From Rhodospirillaceae bacterium (GTDB taxonomy: Bacteria; Pseudomonadota; Alphaproteobacteria; SHVZ01), in contig JAEULB010000026.1 of the NCBI GenBank assembly GCA_016792585.1, positions 24,567 to 88,566 on the forward strand: DNA of 64,000 nt, given 5' to 3'. Both the position numbers and the translations under genes were made by a program. Each line of letters opens with the position of its first letter. The stretch's first letter is position 1. A model generated the notes under the pieces. The model searched no databases. It was not told the DNA's origin and saw only the letters and a program-made list of their open reading frames with translations. Shown here one piece after another: positions 33,611 to 42,546 of this stretch.

Positions 33611-34413
33611 TCGCCGAACATCGTCTTGGCGGCGGCGGCGACGAGGACGGTGCCGAGAAGCAGCTTCAAGGCGCCCACCGGCGCCATCGCGACCGCTAGC
33701 CCGCCGAGCCCGGCGCCGATCACCGATCCGGCCCCCATCGCCGTCACCATGCGCTGGACGCCGCGTCCCATCGGCAAGGTGCCGAGGCGCCAATGGCGCA
33801 GGAGCCCGGTCGAGATCAGGCACAGCGAGATCAGGATGCTGGCGGTGCCCGCCGTCCTGATGTCGGCGCCGAAGACGAACATCATCGTCGGGATCAGAAG
33901 CTCGCCGCCGGCGACGCCGAGCAGGCTCGAGACGAGCCCGATGCCGAGGCCGAGCGTGACGCCGGTCGCGAAAGCAAGCAGCGTGTCGGCGGGGATGAGC
34001 CCCTGGCCCTGGAACGGCCAGATCGCCTCGGCCAGGAGCAGCAGGCCGAGGCCCGCAAGAAGCGCTGCAATGATCTGCACGAGGCGCGGGCCGGTCAGCG
34101 CGCGGACGAGGCCGGCGCCAAAGAAGGCGCTGACCATGCCGCCGGCGACGAGGCCGAGCACGGCGGGCCAGAAGGCCAGAACGTCGAACGGCGACATCGC
34201 CGGGCTGCGCGCCGCCAGCGCGAAGGCGAGGGTGACGAGGCTGACCATCAGGTTGACCGGCACCGCCGACTTCGCGTCGAAGCCGATCGCGTGCATCAGC
34301 ACCGGCAGGCGGAACTCGCCGCCGCCGAGGCCGATCAGGCCGGCGAGGCCGCCGATCGGCACGCACCAGCCGAAGGCGCGACGGAAATACCGGCAGCCGA
34401 AGGCGCTGAGCAT
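33580..34413 (-). CDS. TSUP (TauE/SafE) family permease
   Basis: A 277-residue membrane protein of the TauE/SafE family (sulfite/organosulfur or related anion export), with eight or so helices. The family motifs GLAGLIGLGGGEFRLPVLMHAIGFDAKSAVPVNLMVS and LGIGLVSSLLGVAGGELLIPTMMFVFGADIRTAGTASILISL represent the two internal repeats. The ATG at 34413 is preferred to one 54 bases upstream because the first helix follows soon after. Substrate unknown. Confidence 0.87.
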   Translation of the reverse strand: MLSAFGCRYFRRAFGWCVPIGGLAGLIGLGGGEFRLPVLMHAIGFDAKSAVPVNLMVSLVTLAFALAARSPAMSPFDVLAFWPAVLGLVAGGMVSAFFGAGLVRALTGPRLVQIIAALLAGLGLLLLAEAIWPFQGQGLIPADTLLAFATGVTLGLGIGLVSSLLGVAGGELLIPTMMFVFGADIRTAGTASILISLCLISTGLLRHWRLGTLPMGRGVQRMVTAMGAGSVIGAGLGGLAVAMAPVGALKLLLGTVLVAAAAKTMFGDHPPAKRSKP

Positions 34414-34719
34414 TGGTCCCCACGATGTATTCCAAGAAACATATCGGGACGGAAGGCGCATGGGCAACAGGTCGGTGCCCCAAAATCCGCTTGCAATCTC
34501 CGCGCGCTAGCCTCAGATTGCCGCCCGCCATGAGCACCCTGAGGACCGTTTCACGACGACGATAAGGCCCCGCGCTTCTTTCAGCGCGCGGCATCTTCTC
34601 GTCTTCGCTCAAGGCTCTTCGGCTTATCCAGAATCCAGTCGTCCGAAGTCCGCATGCGGGACGGATGCCGCGTCAGCCGGCTCCCTTGTCACTCGTCATG
34701 AAACGGACTCAAGACGCCC
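34414..34719. other. 306-base intergenic region without a recognisable gene
   Basis: The gap separates the divergent TSUP permease and GNAT acetyltransferase genes. It holds no convincing coding frame on either strand. It contains a short imperfect GC hairpin around 34568-34590 (CCGCGC...GCGCGG) and a slightly AT-richer stretch near 34420-34460. I see no clear promoter, tRNA or conserved RNA. Confidence 0.6.
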
Positions 34720-35229
34720 ATGTTCTCCCTCCAGCCCGAGCGGGCCGAAGACGCTCCTGCCATCGACACCCTCATGGACCACGCGTTCGGGGCCAACCGG
34801 CTCGAGCGCACAGTCTACAAGCTCAGGCTCGGCGCGCCGGCCGAGGGCCTCTCCTTCGTCGCGCGCCAGGATGGCGCCTTCGTCGGCAGCATCCGCTTCT
34901 GGCAGGTCGAGATGGATCTCGGCGTCCCGGGCGTGCTGCTGGGGCCGCTTGCCGTGGAGCCTCATCTCCGGGGCAAGGGCATCGGCAAGGCGCTGGTCGG
35001 CCACGGCCTCGCAGCGGCTGCCAAGATTGGCCACGGAATCTGCCTCGTCTCCGGCGATCCCGACTACTACGGGCCGTTCGGGTTCGTCGCCGCCGATCCT
35101 CTCGGCTTGAAGCTTCCCGGGCCGGTGACGCCGGGCCACTTCCAGATCAAGGAGCTTTCGCCCGGCTGGCTGGCGCTGGCGCGGGGCGAGGTCCGGCGCC
35201 CTTTCGCCCGCTCGATGGTCGCGGCATGA
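34720..35229 (+). CDS. GNAT family N-acetyltransferase (YhbS-like)
   Basis: A 169-residue acetyltransferase with the GNAT motif A for acetyl-CoA, LLGPLAVEPHLRGKGIGKALVGHGL, and the YhbS-type C-terminal block ICLVSGDPDYYGPFGFVAADPLGLKLPGPV. The acceptor substrate is unknown. Its stop overlaps the following cupin gene by ATGA, so the two are probably expressed together. Confidence 0.9.
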   Translation: MFSLQPERAEDAPAIDTLMDHAFGANRLERTVYKLRLGAPAEGLSFVARQDGAFVGSIRFWQVEMDLGVPGVLLGPLAVEPHLRGKGIGKALVGHGLAAAAKIGHGICLVSGDPDYYGPFGFVAADPLGLKLPGPVTPGHFQIKELSPGWLALARGEVRRPFARSMVAA

Positions 35230-35546
35230 CCGCCGACGCATCGGCCGGCGTGGTCGATCTCGGCGCGGTGCTGCCCGCCGACGGCCGCACCTGGGCCAGC
35301 CTCGTCGTGGGCAAGAGCGAGGTTCGTACCTTCCGCGTGCGGCGCATGCGCGACGTCGCCGCCGACTGGCACATGCACGATGCGGCGGACGAAGGCTTCC
35401 TCGTCCTCTCGGGCGAGGTCGTCATCGACGTCGAGGACGAGAGCCGGCATCTCGGGCCGCAGCAGATGACCATCGTCCCCGCCGGCCGCCGCCACCGGGC
35501 GCGCGTGCAAGGGGAAGCGCTGCTGCTGGTCTTCGACGCGCTCTAG
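35226..35546 (+). CDS. Small cupin-domain protein
   Basis: A 106-residue single cupin barrel. The metal-site motif is reduced: WHMHDAADEGFLVLSGEVVIDVE supplies two histidines and an acidic residue, and a second histidine is in VPAGRRHRARV. No enzymatic role can be assigned. It is coupled by ATGA to the GNAT gene and ends on a CTAG shared with the convergent response-regulator gene. Confidence 0.82.
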   Translation: MTADASAGVVDLGAVLPADGRTWASLVVGKSEVRTFRVRRMRDVAADWHMHDAADEGFLVLSGEVVIDVEDESRHLGPQQMTIVPAGRRHRARVQGEALLLVFDAL

Positions 35547-36022
35547 GTCGCGGCCGCCGCCTGGAGCATCGGCAGGGTCGCGTGGATGTGCCGGACCAGG
35601 CCGTCGAACGTCACCGGCTTGGCGAAGAACGCGTCGCCATCGCGCAAGCCCAGCGCCAGCATGCTCGTGCGCGCCACGCCCGAGGTGAAGGCGATCGGCA
35701 GTTCCGGCCGCCTGGCGCGGATCCAGGCGCCGAGCCCGATGCCGTTCATCGAGCCGGGCATCATGATGTCGGTGAAGACGAAATCGATGTGGGCATCGCT
35801 TTCGAGGATCGCGATCGCCTCAGCCGCGTTGACGGCGGCAATCACCTCGAATCCGGCGTCCTGAAGGCAGTCCGCCGCCAGCAGCCGGATCAGGGTCTCG
35901 TCCTCGACGATGAGGACGGCGACCCGACTGGACGACGGGCCTGAGCTGCCTTGGCTGATGTCGACGTTCACGTCTGGAAGCTCCTCGAACGGCCCGGTCG
36001 GAGCCTCGTCCAAGTCGGGCAA
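35543..36022 (-). CDS. Single-domain response regulator (receiver)
   Basis: About 159 residues: a short acidic N-terminal extension and one CheY-like receiver domain with acidic pocket VEDE, phosphoacceptor Asp in FVFTDIMMPG, a Ser in FTSGVA at the Thr/Ser position, and Lys in FFAKPV. There is no output domain. The start is uncertain: TTG at 36022 has an AGGAAG sequence upstream, while GTG at 35971 would remove most of the extension. The partner kinase is not adjacent; the orphan kinase at 23.1 kb is one possibility. Confidence 0.85.
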   Translation of the reverse strand: MPDLDEAPTGPFEELPDVNVDISQGSSGPSSSRVAVLIVEDETLIRLLAADCLQDAGFEVIAAVNAAEAIAILESDAHIDFVFTDIMMPGSMNGIGLGAWIRARRPELPIAFTSGVARTSMLALGLRDGDAFFAKPVTFDGLVRHIHATLPMLQAAAAT

Positions 36023-36062
36023 GGGATCGAGTAACTTCCTGTAAAATCTCTTTAAAGCCCGC

Positions 36063-36791
36063 TTACGGGATCCTGCAGCGCTCCGCCGTCACCTGGACGA
36101 ACCCGCGTGATGATGCCATCACCGAGAAGCGGTGCTCGGCCTGGCCGATCGCCAGCGTGTGGTGGATCGGGAGCTTGCCCTGGGTCTCGACCGCCTTGCC
36201 GCCGATCTGGGTGAAGCGGACGGTGATCGGCTCGTTCGGTTCGAACCAGGCCTCGGGCCGGCCTTCCGCGTTCTTCGCCGTCGTCCCCTGGCCGGAAACG
36301 GTGACGACGCCGTTCGAGAAGCCGATCGAGGTGTTGGGGCCGTCGGATGTCAGCGCCGTCTTGACCAGGAAACGCTTGGTTTCCGGCGCCTCGCACTCCC
36401 TCGGCTTGTCGACCGCGGCCAGCGCGTCGGCGAGCCGCCTCGGGTCCATGCCCTCTCCCAGCTTCTTCTCGATCGTCGGCATCAGGATCCGGGCCGCCTC
36501 GGAGATCCGGGGCGTGGCGCCGATCACGCCTTCCAGGTCCTTGAGCCTGCCCTGGGCGGTTCCCAGCTGGGTCCGGAGCTGCTGGTTGGCGTCGGTCAGC
36601 TGCTGGTTGGCCTCGGCCAGCTTGAGCGTCTCGTCGGCAAGCCGGCCCTGGCGGCCGCGCTCGTCCTCGACGCCGAGCTGGAAGGTGAAAAGGCCAAGCC
36701 CGCCCATCGCTGCGAGCACCAGCACCAGTTTGAAGATGCGGCCCAGCAGCGAGCGTCGGGGACGGTCCTGCTCGAAGCGTCCTAGCGCCAT
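36063..36791 (-). CDS. Hypothetical membrane-anchored coiled-coil protein
   Basis: A 242-residue protein with one N-terminal membrane helix (IFKLVLVLAAMGGLGLFTFQLGV), a predicted coiled coil at about residues 48-85 (repeat-like EANQQLTDANQQLRTQLGTAQGRLKDLE), and a periplasmic C-terminal domain with a pair of cysteines (REC at ~132 and ERC at ~239). I do not recognise a family. It stands alone between the response regulator and an EamA permease gene. Confidence 0.75.
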   Translation of the reverse strand: MALGRFEQDRPRRSLLGRIFKLVLVLAAMGGLGLFTFQLGVEDERGRQGRLADETLKLAEANQQLTDANQQLRTQLGTAQGRLKDLEGVIGATPRISEAARILMPTIEKKLGEGMDPRRLADALAAVDKPRECEAPETKRFLVKTALTSDGPNTSIGFSNGVVTVSGQGTTAKNAEGRPEAWFEPNEPITVRFTQIGGKAVETQGKLPIHHTLAIGQAEHRFSVMASSRGFVQVTAERCRIP

Positions 36792-36923
36792 GGTCCCTGG
36801 CCGGTCTGCTCGCTCTCTAAGGGATACAGGCAGCCATCCCTTGATGCGAGCGAAAATGCCGCGCCGGCCCTGAGGAATCGGGGCTGGAGGCCGCCGCCGG
36901 ACCGCTTATGGTGGCGGCCTCCG

Positions 36924-37814
36924 ATGACCCTCCCCGATCCTTCGCGGAAGCCCGGCGACCGGCCCATGGTCGCGATCCTGATCATGCTCGCGGCGGTGGC
37001 GCTGTTCGCCGGCCAGGACACGATCTCGAAGTATCTCTCGGCCGGGTATCCGGCGGTCGAGGTCGCGTGGTTCCGCTACACCTTCAGCATCGTCGCGATC
37101 GCCGCGGTGCTGCCGTGGCTGGAGCCCCGGACCGCGATCCGGAGCAGCCGGCCGAAGCTGCAGATCATGCGCGGCGTGCTGCTCTATTCCTCGACCGTGC
37201 TGTTCGTGATCGCGGTCTATTACGTGCCGCTGACCACGGCGACGGCGATCGGATTCATCTCTCCCTTGTTCCTCACCGCGCTCTCGATCCCGTTCCTCGG
37301 CGAGCGCGTTGGCCCGCGCCGCTGGGCCGCGATCGGCGTCGGCTTCTTAGGCGTGCTGATCGTCGTCCGCCCGGGCCTCGGCGGCTTCCAGTGGTCGTTC
37401 CTGATCCCGATCGTGATGGCCGCCCTCTATGCGGTCTATCAGATCCTGACGCGCATGATCGGCGGCGTCGACCGGCCGATCACCTCGCTGCTCTACCCGA
37501 CCGTGATCGGCACGACGCTGGGCGCGCTGCCGATGCCGTTCGTCTGGGTGACGCCGACCCTCTTCGACTTCGGAATGATGGTCCTGATGGGCATCGGCGG
37601 CACCTTGAGCCATCTCTGCCTCGTCTATGCCTTCGCGATGGCGAAGGCCTCCACGCTGGCGCCCTTCGCCTATACCCAGCTCATCTGGGTCACGATCCTG
37701 GGCTACGCCTTCTTCGGCGACATCCCGGACGGGCCGACGCTGCTGGGCGCCTCGGTGATCGTCGCGAGCGGCCTCTACGTGCTGCACCGGGAGCGCCGCG
37801 TGAAGGGTTTGTGA
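36924..37814 (+). CDS. EamA/DMT superfamily permease
   Basis: A 296-residue protein with ten membrane helices in two EamA repeats (MLAAVALFAGQDTISKYLSAGYPAVEVAWFRYTFSIVAI and TLFDFGMMVLMGIGGTLSHLCLVYAFAMAKASTLAPFAYTQLIWVTILGYAFFGDIPDGPTLLGASVIVASGLYVLHRE). Members export or import amino acids and metabolites such as S-adenosylmethionine; the substrate is not predictable here. ATG 36924 or 36966 could be the start. It lies just upstream of the nucleoside operon, 79 bases apart. Confidence 0.88.
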   Translation: MTLPDPSRKPGDRPMVAILIMLAAVALFAGQDTISKYLSAGYPAVEVAWFRYTFSIVAIAAVLPWLEPRTAIRSSRPKLQIMRGVLLYSSTVLFVIAVYYVPLTTATAIGFISPLFLTALSIPFLGERVGPRRWAAIGVGFLGVLIVVRPGLGGFQWSFLIPIVMAALYAVYQILTRMIGGVDRPITSLLYPTVIGTTLGALPMPFVWVTPTLFDFGMMVLMGIGGTLSHLCLVYAFAMAKASTLAPFAYTQLIWVTILGYAFFGDIPDGPTLLGASVIVASGLYVLHRERRVKGL

Positions 37815-37893
37815 AACCCCCCGCCGGGGCGCTATCCTCGACGCCAGGACAGGTTACGAGGCATAACGTCCTTAACGTGGGAGGCTTTCCAAG

Positions 37894-38889
<996 letters not shown>

Positions 38890-38890
38890 G

Positions 38891-40465
38891 GTGACGGCGA
38901 CTTTAGCTCTCGACAGCGCCATCGCCCCCCCGAACGGGGGGCGATGGGCGATCGAGGCAATCGGCATCGACAAGTGGTTCGGCTCGGTTCATGCGAACCG
39001 GGACGTGACCCTGCGCGTCGCCAAGGGCTCGATCCACGGCATCGTCGGCGAGAATGGCGCCGGCAAGTCGACGCTGATGAACATCCTCTACGGCTATCAC
39101 CGCGCCGACCGCGGCGAGATTCGCATCGACGGCAAGACGGCCGACATCGGCCGTCCTGCCGACGCGATCGCGCTCGGCGTCGGCATGGTCCATCAGCATT
39201 TCATGCTGGTCGAGAACTTCACCGTGCTCGAGAACGTGCTGCTCGGCGCCGAAGGCGGTGCCTTGCTCGCCGACGGCCGCGCCAAGGCGCACGCCGAGCT
39301 CGAGCGGCTCGGGCGCGACTACGGGCTCGAGGTCGACCCGGACTCGGTGATCGAGGATCTCCCCGTCGGCATCCAGCAGCGGGTCGAGATCCTGAAGGCG
39401 CTCTACCGCGGCGCCGAGACGCTGATCCTCGACGAGCCGACCGGCGTGCTGACGCCGCAGGAGGCCGACAAGCTCTTCCACTTCCTCCGCGTGCTGCGCG
39501 ACCAGGGGAAGACCGTCATCCTGATCACCCACAAGCTCCGCGAGATCATGGACGTGACTGACCGGGTGACCGTGATGCGCCGCGGCGCCGTGGTCGCCGA
39601 CCTCGCGACCCGGAACACCTCGAAGGAGGACCTGGCCGAGCAGATGGTCGGGCGCAAGGTGAAGCTCGGCGGCGACAAGGCGCCGGCCAATCCGGGTGCC
39701 GCCGTGCTCGAGGTTCAGGATCTCCATGTCGCCGACGATCATGGCAAGCCGCGCGTGCGCGGTGTCAGCTTCAATGTGCGCGCCGGCGAGATCGTCGGCA
39801 TCGCCGGCGTCTCCGGCAACGGCCAGACGGAATTGCTCGAAGCCTTGGGCGGCATCCGCCCGGCGGCGTCGGGCCACATCAGGCTCAAGGGCCGCGAGGT
39901 CGAGACCAGGCGGCCGGGCCTGACCGCCCGCGTGCTTCGCCGCATGGGGCTCGGCCACGTGCCGGAGGATCGCCACCGCATGGGCCTCGTGCACGGCTTC
40001 GCGGCGTACGAGAACGCGGTGCTCGGTCACCAGGACGCCAAGCGCTACCGCAAGGGCTGGCTACTCGACCGCGCGCGCATGGTGAATTACTGCGGCGATT
40101 GGATGAAGGGCTATGACGTCCGCCCGGACAATCCGCTGCTCGAAGCCTTCTCCTTCTCCGGCGGCAACCAGCAGAAGCTGGTGGTGGCGCGCGAGATGGA
40201 GCACACGCCCGACGTGCTGCTGGTCGGCCAGCCGACGCGCGGCGTCGACATCGGCGCGATCGAGTTCATCCACAAGCGGCTGGTCGCGATGCGCGACGCC
40301 GGCAAGGCGGTGCTCGTGGTCTCGGTCGAGCTCGACGAGATCATGGCGCTCTCCGACCGCATCCTCGTCATGTTCGACGGCCGCATCGTCGGCGAGGTTT
40401 CGCCCGAGACCGCCACCGAACGCCAGCTGGGACTGATGATGGCCGGCATCGCGGAGGCGACGTGA
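38891..40465 (+). CDS. Nucleoside ABC transporter ATP-binding protein (double ATPase)
   Basis: A 524-residue protein with two ABC domains. The first has Walker A GENGAGKST, signature-region VGIQQRVEILKALYRGAETLILDEPTGVL; the second has GVSGNGQTELLEALGG in place of a standard P-loop and FSGGNQQKLVVAREMEHTPDVLLVGQPTRGVD. This is the YufO/NupA-type ATPase of nucleoside importers. The GTG start lies 1 base after the BMP gene stop. A 12-bp-stem hairpin lies within codons 10-19. Confidence 0.94.
   Translation: MTATLALDSAIAPPNGGRWAIEAIGIDKWFGSVHANRDVTLRVAKGSIHGIVGENGAGKSTLMNILYGYHRADRGEIRIDGKTADIGRPADAIALGVGMVHQHFMLVENFTVLENVLLGAEGGALLADGRAKAHAELERLGRDYGLEVDPDSVIEDLPVGIQQRVEILKALYRGAETLILDEPTGVLTPQEADKLFHFLRVLRDQGKTVILITHKLREIMDVTDRVTVMRRGAVVADLATRNTSKEDLAEQMVGRKVKLGGDKAPANPGAAVLEVQDLHVADDHGKPRVRGVSFNVRAGEIVGIAGVSGNGQTELLEALGGIRPAASGHIRLKGREVETRRPGLTARVLRRMGLGHVPEDRHRMGLVHGFAAYENAVLGHQDAKRYRKGWLLDRARMVNYCGDWMKGYDVRPDNPLLEAFSFSGGNQQKLVVAREMEHTPDVLLVGQPTRGVDIGAIEFIHKRLVAMRDAGKAVLVVSVELDEIMALSDRILVMFDGRIVGEVSPETATERQLGLMMAGIAEAT
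38919..38947 (+). promoter_or_regulatory. Strong GC hairpin at start of the nucleoside ATPase gene
   Basis: A perfect inverted repeat with two 12-bp arms (38919-38930 and 38936-38947) around a 5-base loop, CCATCGCCCCCC then its complement. It begins 28 bases into the ATPase reading frame and 30 bases after the BMP gene stop. No T-run follows, so it is not a classic terminator. It may protect the 3' end of the binding-protein message or limit translation of the ATPase, as is common in binding-protein operons. The role is inferred. Confidence 0.6.
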
Positions 40466-41571
40466 TGGCCGGCGCCGGCAAGGCTCCCGTCTGGGTCGAT
40501 CTCGCGCTGGTGCCGCTGGTCAACCTCGCGGCGGCGCTGGTCGTCTCCGGCCTCGTCGTCGCCGCGGTCGGTCAGAGCCCGCTCGAGGCGCTCGAGGTGC
40601 TGGTCACGGGCGCCTTCGGCTACGGCGAGGCGATCGGCTACACGCTCTACTACACGACCAACTTCATCTTCACCGGCCTTGCCGTTGCGGTCGCCTTCCA
40701 TGCCGGGCTCTTCAACATCGGCGGCGAGGGCCAGGCCTATATCGGCGGGCTCGGCGTCGGCCTCGCCTGCCTCGCCTTTGGCGGCATCCTGCCGTTCCCG
40801 CTGATGCTGCTGGTGGCGATCGCCTTCGGCGCGGCGTTCGGCGCGGGCTGGGCCTATGTGCCGGGGTGGCTGCAGGCCAAGCGGGGCAGCCACGTGGTCA
40901 TCACCACGATCATGTTCAACTTCATCGCCGCGGCGCTGATGACCTACATCATGGTCTATGTGCTGATCGTGCCCGGCCAGCAGTCGCCGGAATCGCGCCA
41001 GTTCGACGCCACGACCTTCCTTCCGACCGCGAAGCAGGCCTTCGCCTGGATCGGGGTCGACATCGCGGCATCGCCCCTCAACCTTTCCTTCGTCGTGGCG
41101 CTGATCGCCGCCGCCTGCGTGTGGGTGTTCGTCTGGCATACGTATGTCGGCTACGAGCTCCGCGTCGTCGGCAAGAGCGAGAAGGCCGCGGTCTATTCCG
41201 GCATCTCCCCGGCGCGCCACATCGTGCTGGCGATGGCGATCTCGGGCGCGCTCGCCGGGCTCGTGGGCTTGAACGAGATCATGGGCGTGCAGCACCGGCT
41301 GCTGCTGAACTTCACCGGCGGCGTGGGATATGTCGGCATCGCGGTCGCGCTGATGGGCCGCAACCATCCCTTCGGCATATGCCTCGCGGCCCTGCTGTTC
41401 GGCGCGCTCTACCAGGGCGGATCCGAGCTCGCCTTCTCGATGCCGCAGCTCTCGAAGGAGATGGTCGTCGTCATCCAGGGCCTCGTGATCCTCTTCTGCG
41501 GCGCGCTCGAGCACCTGTTCCGCCCGCAGCTCGAACGCCTCTTCGCCAGGCCGCTGCCGGCGAGGACTTAG
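40465..41571 (+). CDS. Nucleoside ABC transporter permease 1 (YufP/NupB type)
   Basis: A 368-residue inner-membrane permease of the BPD_transp_2 family: GLAVAVAFHAGLFNIGGEGQAYIGGLGVGLACLAFG, WLQAKRGSHVVITTIMFNFIAAALMTYIMV, ELRVVGKSEKAAVYSGISPARHIVLAMAISGALAGLVGLNEIMG. The overlap with the ATPase stop contains GTGATG, so GTG 40462 is an alternative start. It pairs with the following permease to form the channel. Confidence 0.94.
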   Translation: MAGAGKAPVWVDLALVPLVNLAAALVVSGLVVAAVGQSPLEALEVLVTGAFGYGEAIGYTLYYTTNFIFTGLAVAVAFHAGLFNIGGEGQAYIGGLGVGLACLAFGGILPFPLMLLVAIAFGAAFGAGWAYVPGWLQAKRGSHVVITTIMFNFIAAALMTYIMVYVLIVPGQQSPESRQFDATTFLPTAKQAFAWIGVDIAASPLNLSFVVALIAAACVWVFVWHTYVGYELRVVGKSEKAAVYSGISPARHIVLAMAISGALAGLVGLNEIMGVQHRLLLNFTGGVGYVGIAVALMGRNHPFGICLAALLFGALYQGGSELAFSMPQLSKEMVVVIQGLVILFCGALEHLFRPQLERLFARPLPART

Positions 41572-42546
41572 ATGGAAGACGCCTTCCTCATGATCGTGAC
41601 GATGGCGTCGGCCACGCTCCGGGTGGCGACGCCGCTGGTGCTGGCGGCGCTGGCGGGCCTCTTCGCCGAGCGCTCGGGCATCGTCGACATCGGCCTCGAA
41701 GGCAAGATGCTGGGGGCCGCCTTCGCCGCCGCCGCGACCGCCGCCGTCACCGGCTCGGCCTGGCTCGGGCTGCTGGCGGCGATCGCTGCGTCCACGGTGC
41801 TGTCGATGATCCACGGCTTCGCCTCGATCACGCACAACGGCAACCAGGTCGTCTCCGGCATGGCTTTGAACATCATGGTCGCCGGCCTCTGCCCGGTGCT
41901 GGCGCAGGCCTGGTTCCGCCAGTCGGGACAGACGCCGATGCTGGGCCAGCAGGCGCGCTTCGGGCCGATCGAGCTGCCTTTCGCGGCCGCGGTCGCCAAG
42001 GTGCCGGTGATCGGCCCGCTCTACGCCCAGGTGATCTCCGGCCACAACATCCTGGTCTACATCGCCGCGATCGCGGTGCCGCTGGTGGGATTCATCGTCT
42101 ACCGCACCTCGTTCGGGCTCAGGCTTCGCGCCGTCGGCGAGAATCCGGAGGCGGTCGACACCGCCGGCGTGTCGGTCTCGCGGCTTCGCTACCAGGCATT
42201 GATCCTCGCCGGCATTCTCTGCGGCGTCGCCGGCGCGTATCTTTCGACCGCGCACAACGCCGGCTTCATCCGCGACATGACCGCGGGCAAAGGCTATCTG
42301 GCGCTCGCGGCGCTGATCTTCGGCAAATGGAAACCGGTGCCGACCTTGCTTGCCTGCCTGCTCTTCGCCTTCGCTGACGCGGTGCAGATCCGCCTCCAGG
42401 GCGTGCCGGTGCCCGGCATCGGCGTGATCCCGGTGCAGCTGATCCAGGCGCTGCCCTACATCCTGACCGTCTTCCTGCTCGCGGGCTTCGTCGGCAAGTC
42501 GATCGCGCCCAGGGCCAGCGGCATCCCGTACCTGAAGGAAAGATGA
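41572..42546 (+). CDS. Nucleoside ABC transporter permease 2 (YufQ/NupC type)
   Basis: A 324-residue BPD_transp_2 permease: LRVATPLVLAALAGLFAERSGIVDIGLEGKMLGAAFAAA, GFASITHNGNQVVSGMALNIMVAGL, FGLRLRAVGENPEAVDTAGVSVSRLRYQALILAGILCGVAGAYLST. It starts directly after the stop of permease 1 and overlaps the next gene by ATGA. The second membrane component of the nucleoside importer. Confidence 0.94.
   Translation: MEDAFLMIVTMASATLRVATPLVLAALAGLFAERSGIVDIGLEGKMLGAAFAAAATAAVTGSAWLGLLAAIAASTVLSMIHGFASITHNGNQVVSGMALNIMVAGLCPVLAQAWFRQSGQTPMLGQQARFGPIELPFAAAVAKVPVIGPLYAQVISGHNILVYIAAIAVPLVGFIVYRTSFGLRLRAVGENPEAVDTAGVSVSRLRYQALILAGILCGVAGAYLSTAHNAGFIRDMTAGKGYLALAALIFGKWKPVPTLLACLLFAFADAVQIRLQGVPVPGIGVIPVQLIQALPYILTVFLLAGFVGKSIAPRASGIPYLKER

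Noticed and set aside
38919..38947. Intrinsic terminator after the BMP binding-protein gene
   Set aside because: There is no T-tract and the stem lies inside the ATPase reading frame, so complete termination is not expected.
40111..42255. A 714-codon frame antisense to the nucleoside permeases
   Set aside because: No recognisable domain, His/Arg/Asp-rich, and fully covered by two well-conserved permease genes.
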